Source of the DNA: JAWXVD01 sp044425705
Lineage (GTDB): Bacteria; Bacillota; Clostridia; Lachnospirales; Lachnospiraceae
DNA length: 5,524 nucleotides
NCBI GenBank assembly: GCA_044425705.1
Contig: JAWXVD010000178.1
Coordinates: 1-5,524, forward strand
Reading direction: 5' to 3'
Shown: positions 5,188 through 5,524 of the stretch, one piece after another
Position numbering within the stretch: position 1 is the stretch's first letter
Layout of the letters: the number at the start of each line of letters is the position of its first letter
Position numbers and translations under genes: made by a program
The notes under the pieces: model-generated
Database searches by the model: none
What the model saw: only the letters and a program-made list of their open reading frames with translations
Told to the model about the DNA's origin: nothing

Positions 5188-5524
5188 ATGTATAAAGTTT
5201 TAGAGAATAGTCTTTTTAAGATAGATAATAAAAAATACAAAAAAATAAGTGAGTGTGTAACTAGTTTTAATGCACTGTATAATAAAAATAATATTATGCA
5301 GGATGATATTTTTAGTATTTTAGAAAATTATGTGTTACGTAATGATATGCCATTTGATTTGTTACGATATCCGATAGAAGATAAAGAATTATGTGCGTGT
5401 ACTTTTATACGAAAGGGCCATATGTTTGTAATGGTTAATTCTAAATTGCCAGTATCAAAACAAATATTTGCAACAGCACATGAACTATATCATATATATT
5501 GTTATTTTCAAGAAAATAATTCTG
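5188..5524 (+). CDS. ImmA/IrrE-family metallopeptidase (partial, runs off right edge)
   Basis: ATG 5188 follows GGAGGGG at 5174-5180, which overlaps the end of the XRE gene, so the two are almost certainly one transcript with coupled translation. The window holds 112 codons. The zinc-protease motif HELYH (residues 98-102, codons 5479-5493) sits in FATAHELYHIYCYF, the usual context of ImmA/IrrE (COG2856) proteins. There the two histidines bind zinc and the glutamate is catalytic. The preceding KGHMFVMVNSKLPVSKQ strand-turn-helix also fits the family. Residues 1-60 are AT-rich-coded, polar and not recognised; they include NAL-YNKNNIMQDD and may form a small helical lead-in. The rest of the catalytic domain, with the third zinc ligand, is beyond the edge. 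Substrate is inferred to be the adjacent XRE protein. Confidence 0.83.
   Translation, partial: MYKVLENSLFKIDNKKYKKISECVTSFNALYNKNNIMQDDIFSILENYVLRNDMPFDLLRYPIEDKELCACTFIRKGHMFVMVNSKLPVSKQIFATAHELYHIYCYFQENNS

Noticed and set aside
1..5524. CRISPR array, tRNA, rRNA, insertion sequence or origin
   Set aside because: I found no regularly spaced repeats, cloverleaf sequence, transposase reading frame with terminal repeats, or iteron cluster.

Overview
The DNA is AT-rich with strong AGGAGG-type ribosome binding sites. Its protein families (a Gram-positive type UmuC/UvrX-like Y-family polymerase with a small downstream partner, an S24 repressor, an AbiE-like toxin-antitoxin pair and an XRE/ImmA pair) point to a Firmicute, most likely a gut-type Clostridia/Lachnospiraceae genome. 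The content looks like accessory DNA: an integrative element, prophage remnant or defence island, not core chromosome. No integrase, transposase, tRNA, rRNA or CRISPR array is visible. The taxonomic guess rests on protein style only.

Left block (1-1611). The minus strand at 1-178 encodes the C-terminal, self-cleaving half of an S24/LexA-like repressor. It is joined head to head at about 177-187 to a plus-strand Y-family DNA polymerase (to 1348) that lacks roughly its first 27-30 residues. The simplest explanation is one internal deletion in a divergent repressor/polymerase pair. It would have removed the repressor DNA-binding domain, the shared promoter region and the polymerase N-terminus with its first catalytic aspartate. 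An 80-aa polymerase-associated small protein follows (1369-1611).

Middle block (1612-2740). A zinc-ribbon protein with a Com-like cysteine layout (1780-2094) and an uncharacterised 136-aa protein (2206-2616) both have good ribosome binding sites. An imperfect hairpin and a strong rho-independent terminator (2698-2740) close the block.

Right block (2741-5524). A sigma-A-type promoter at 2881-2909, straddled by a perfect 10-bp inverted repeat, drives a two-gene AbiE-like toxin-antitoxin operon. This comprises a winged-helix antitoxin/regulator (2932-3906) and an overlapping nucleotidyltransferase toxin (3891-4640). The repeat is the likely autoregulatory operator. Next comes an XRE regulator (4806-5183) and, 4 nt later, an ImmA/IrrE-type HExxH metallopeptidase (from 5188) that runs off the right edge. 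Both pairs are of the regulator-plus-effector kind common in mobile elements and phage-defence islands. I see no system that is wholly new in kind. The most unusual points are the repressor/polymerase fusion scar and the well-defined operator architecture of the AbiE-like operon.
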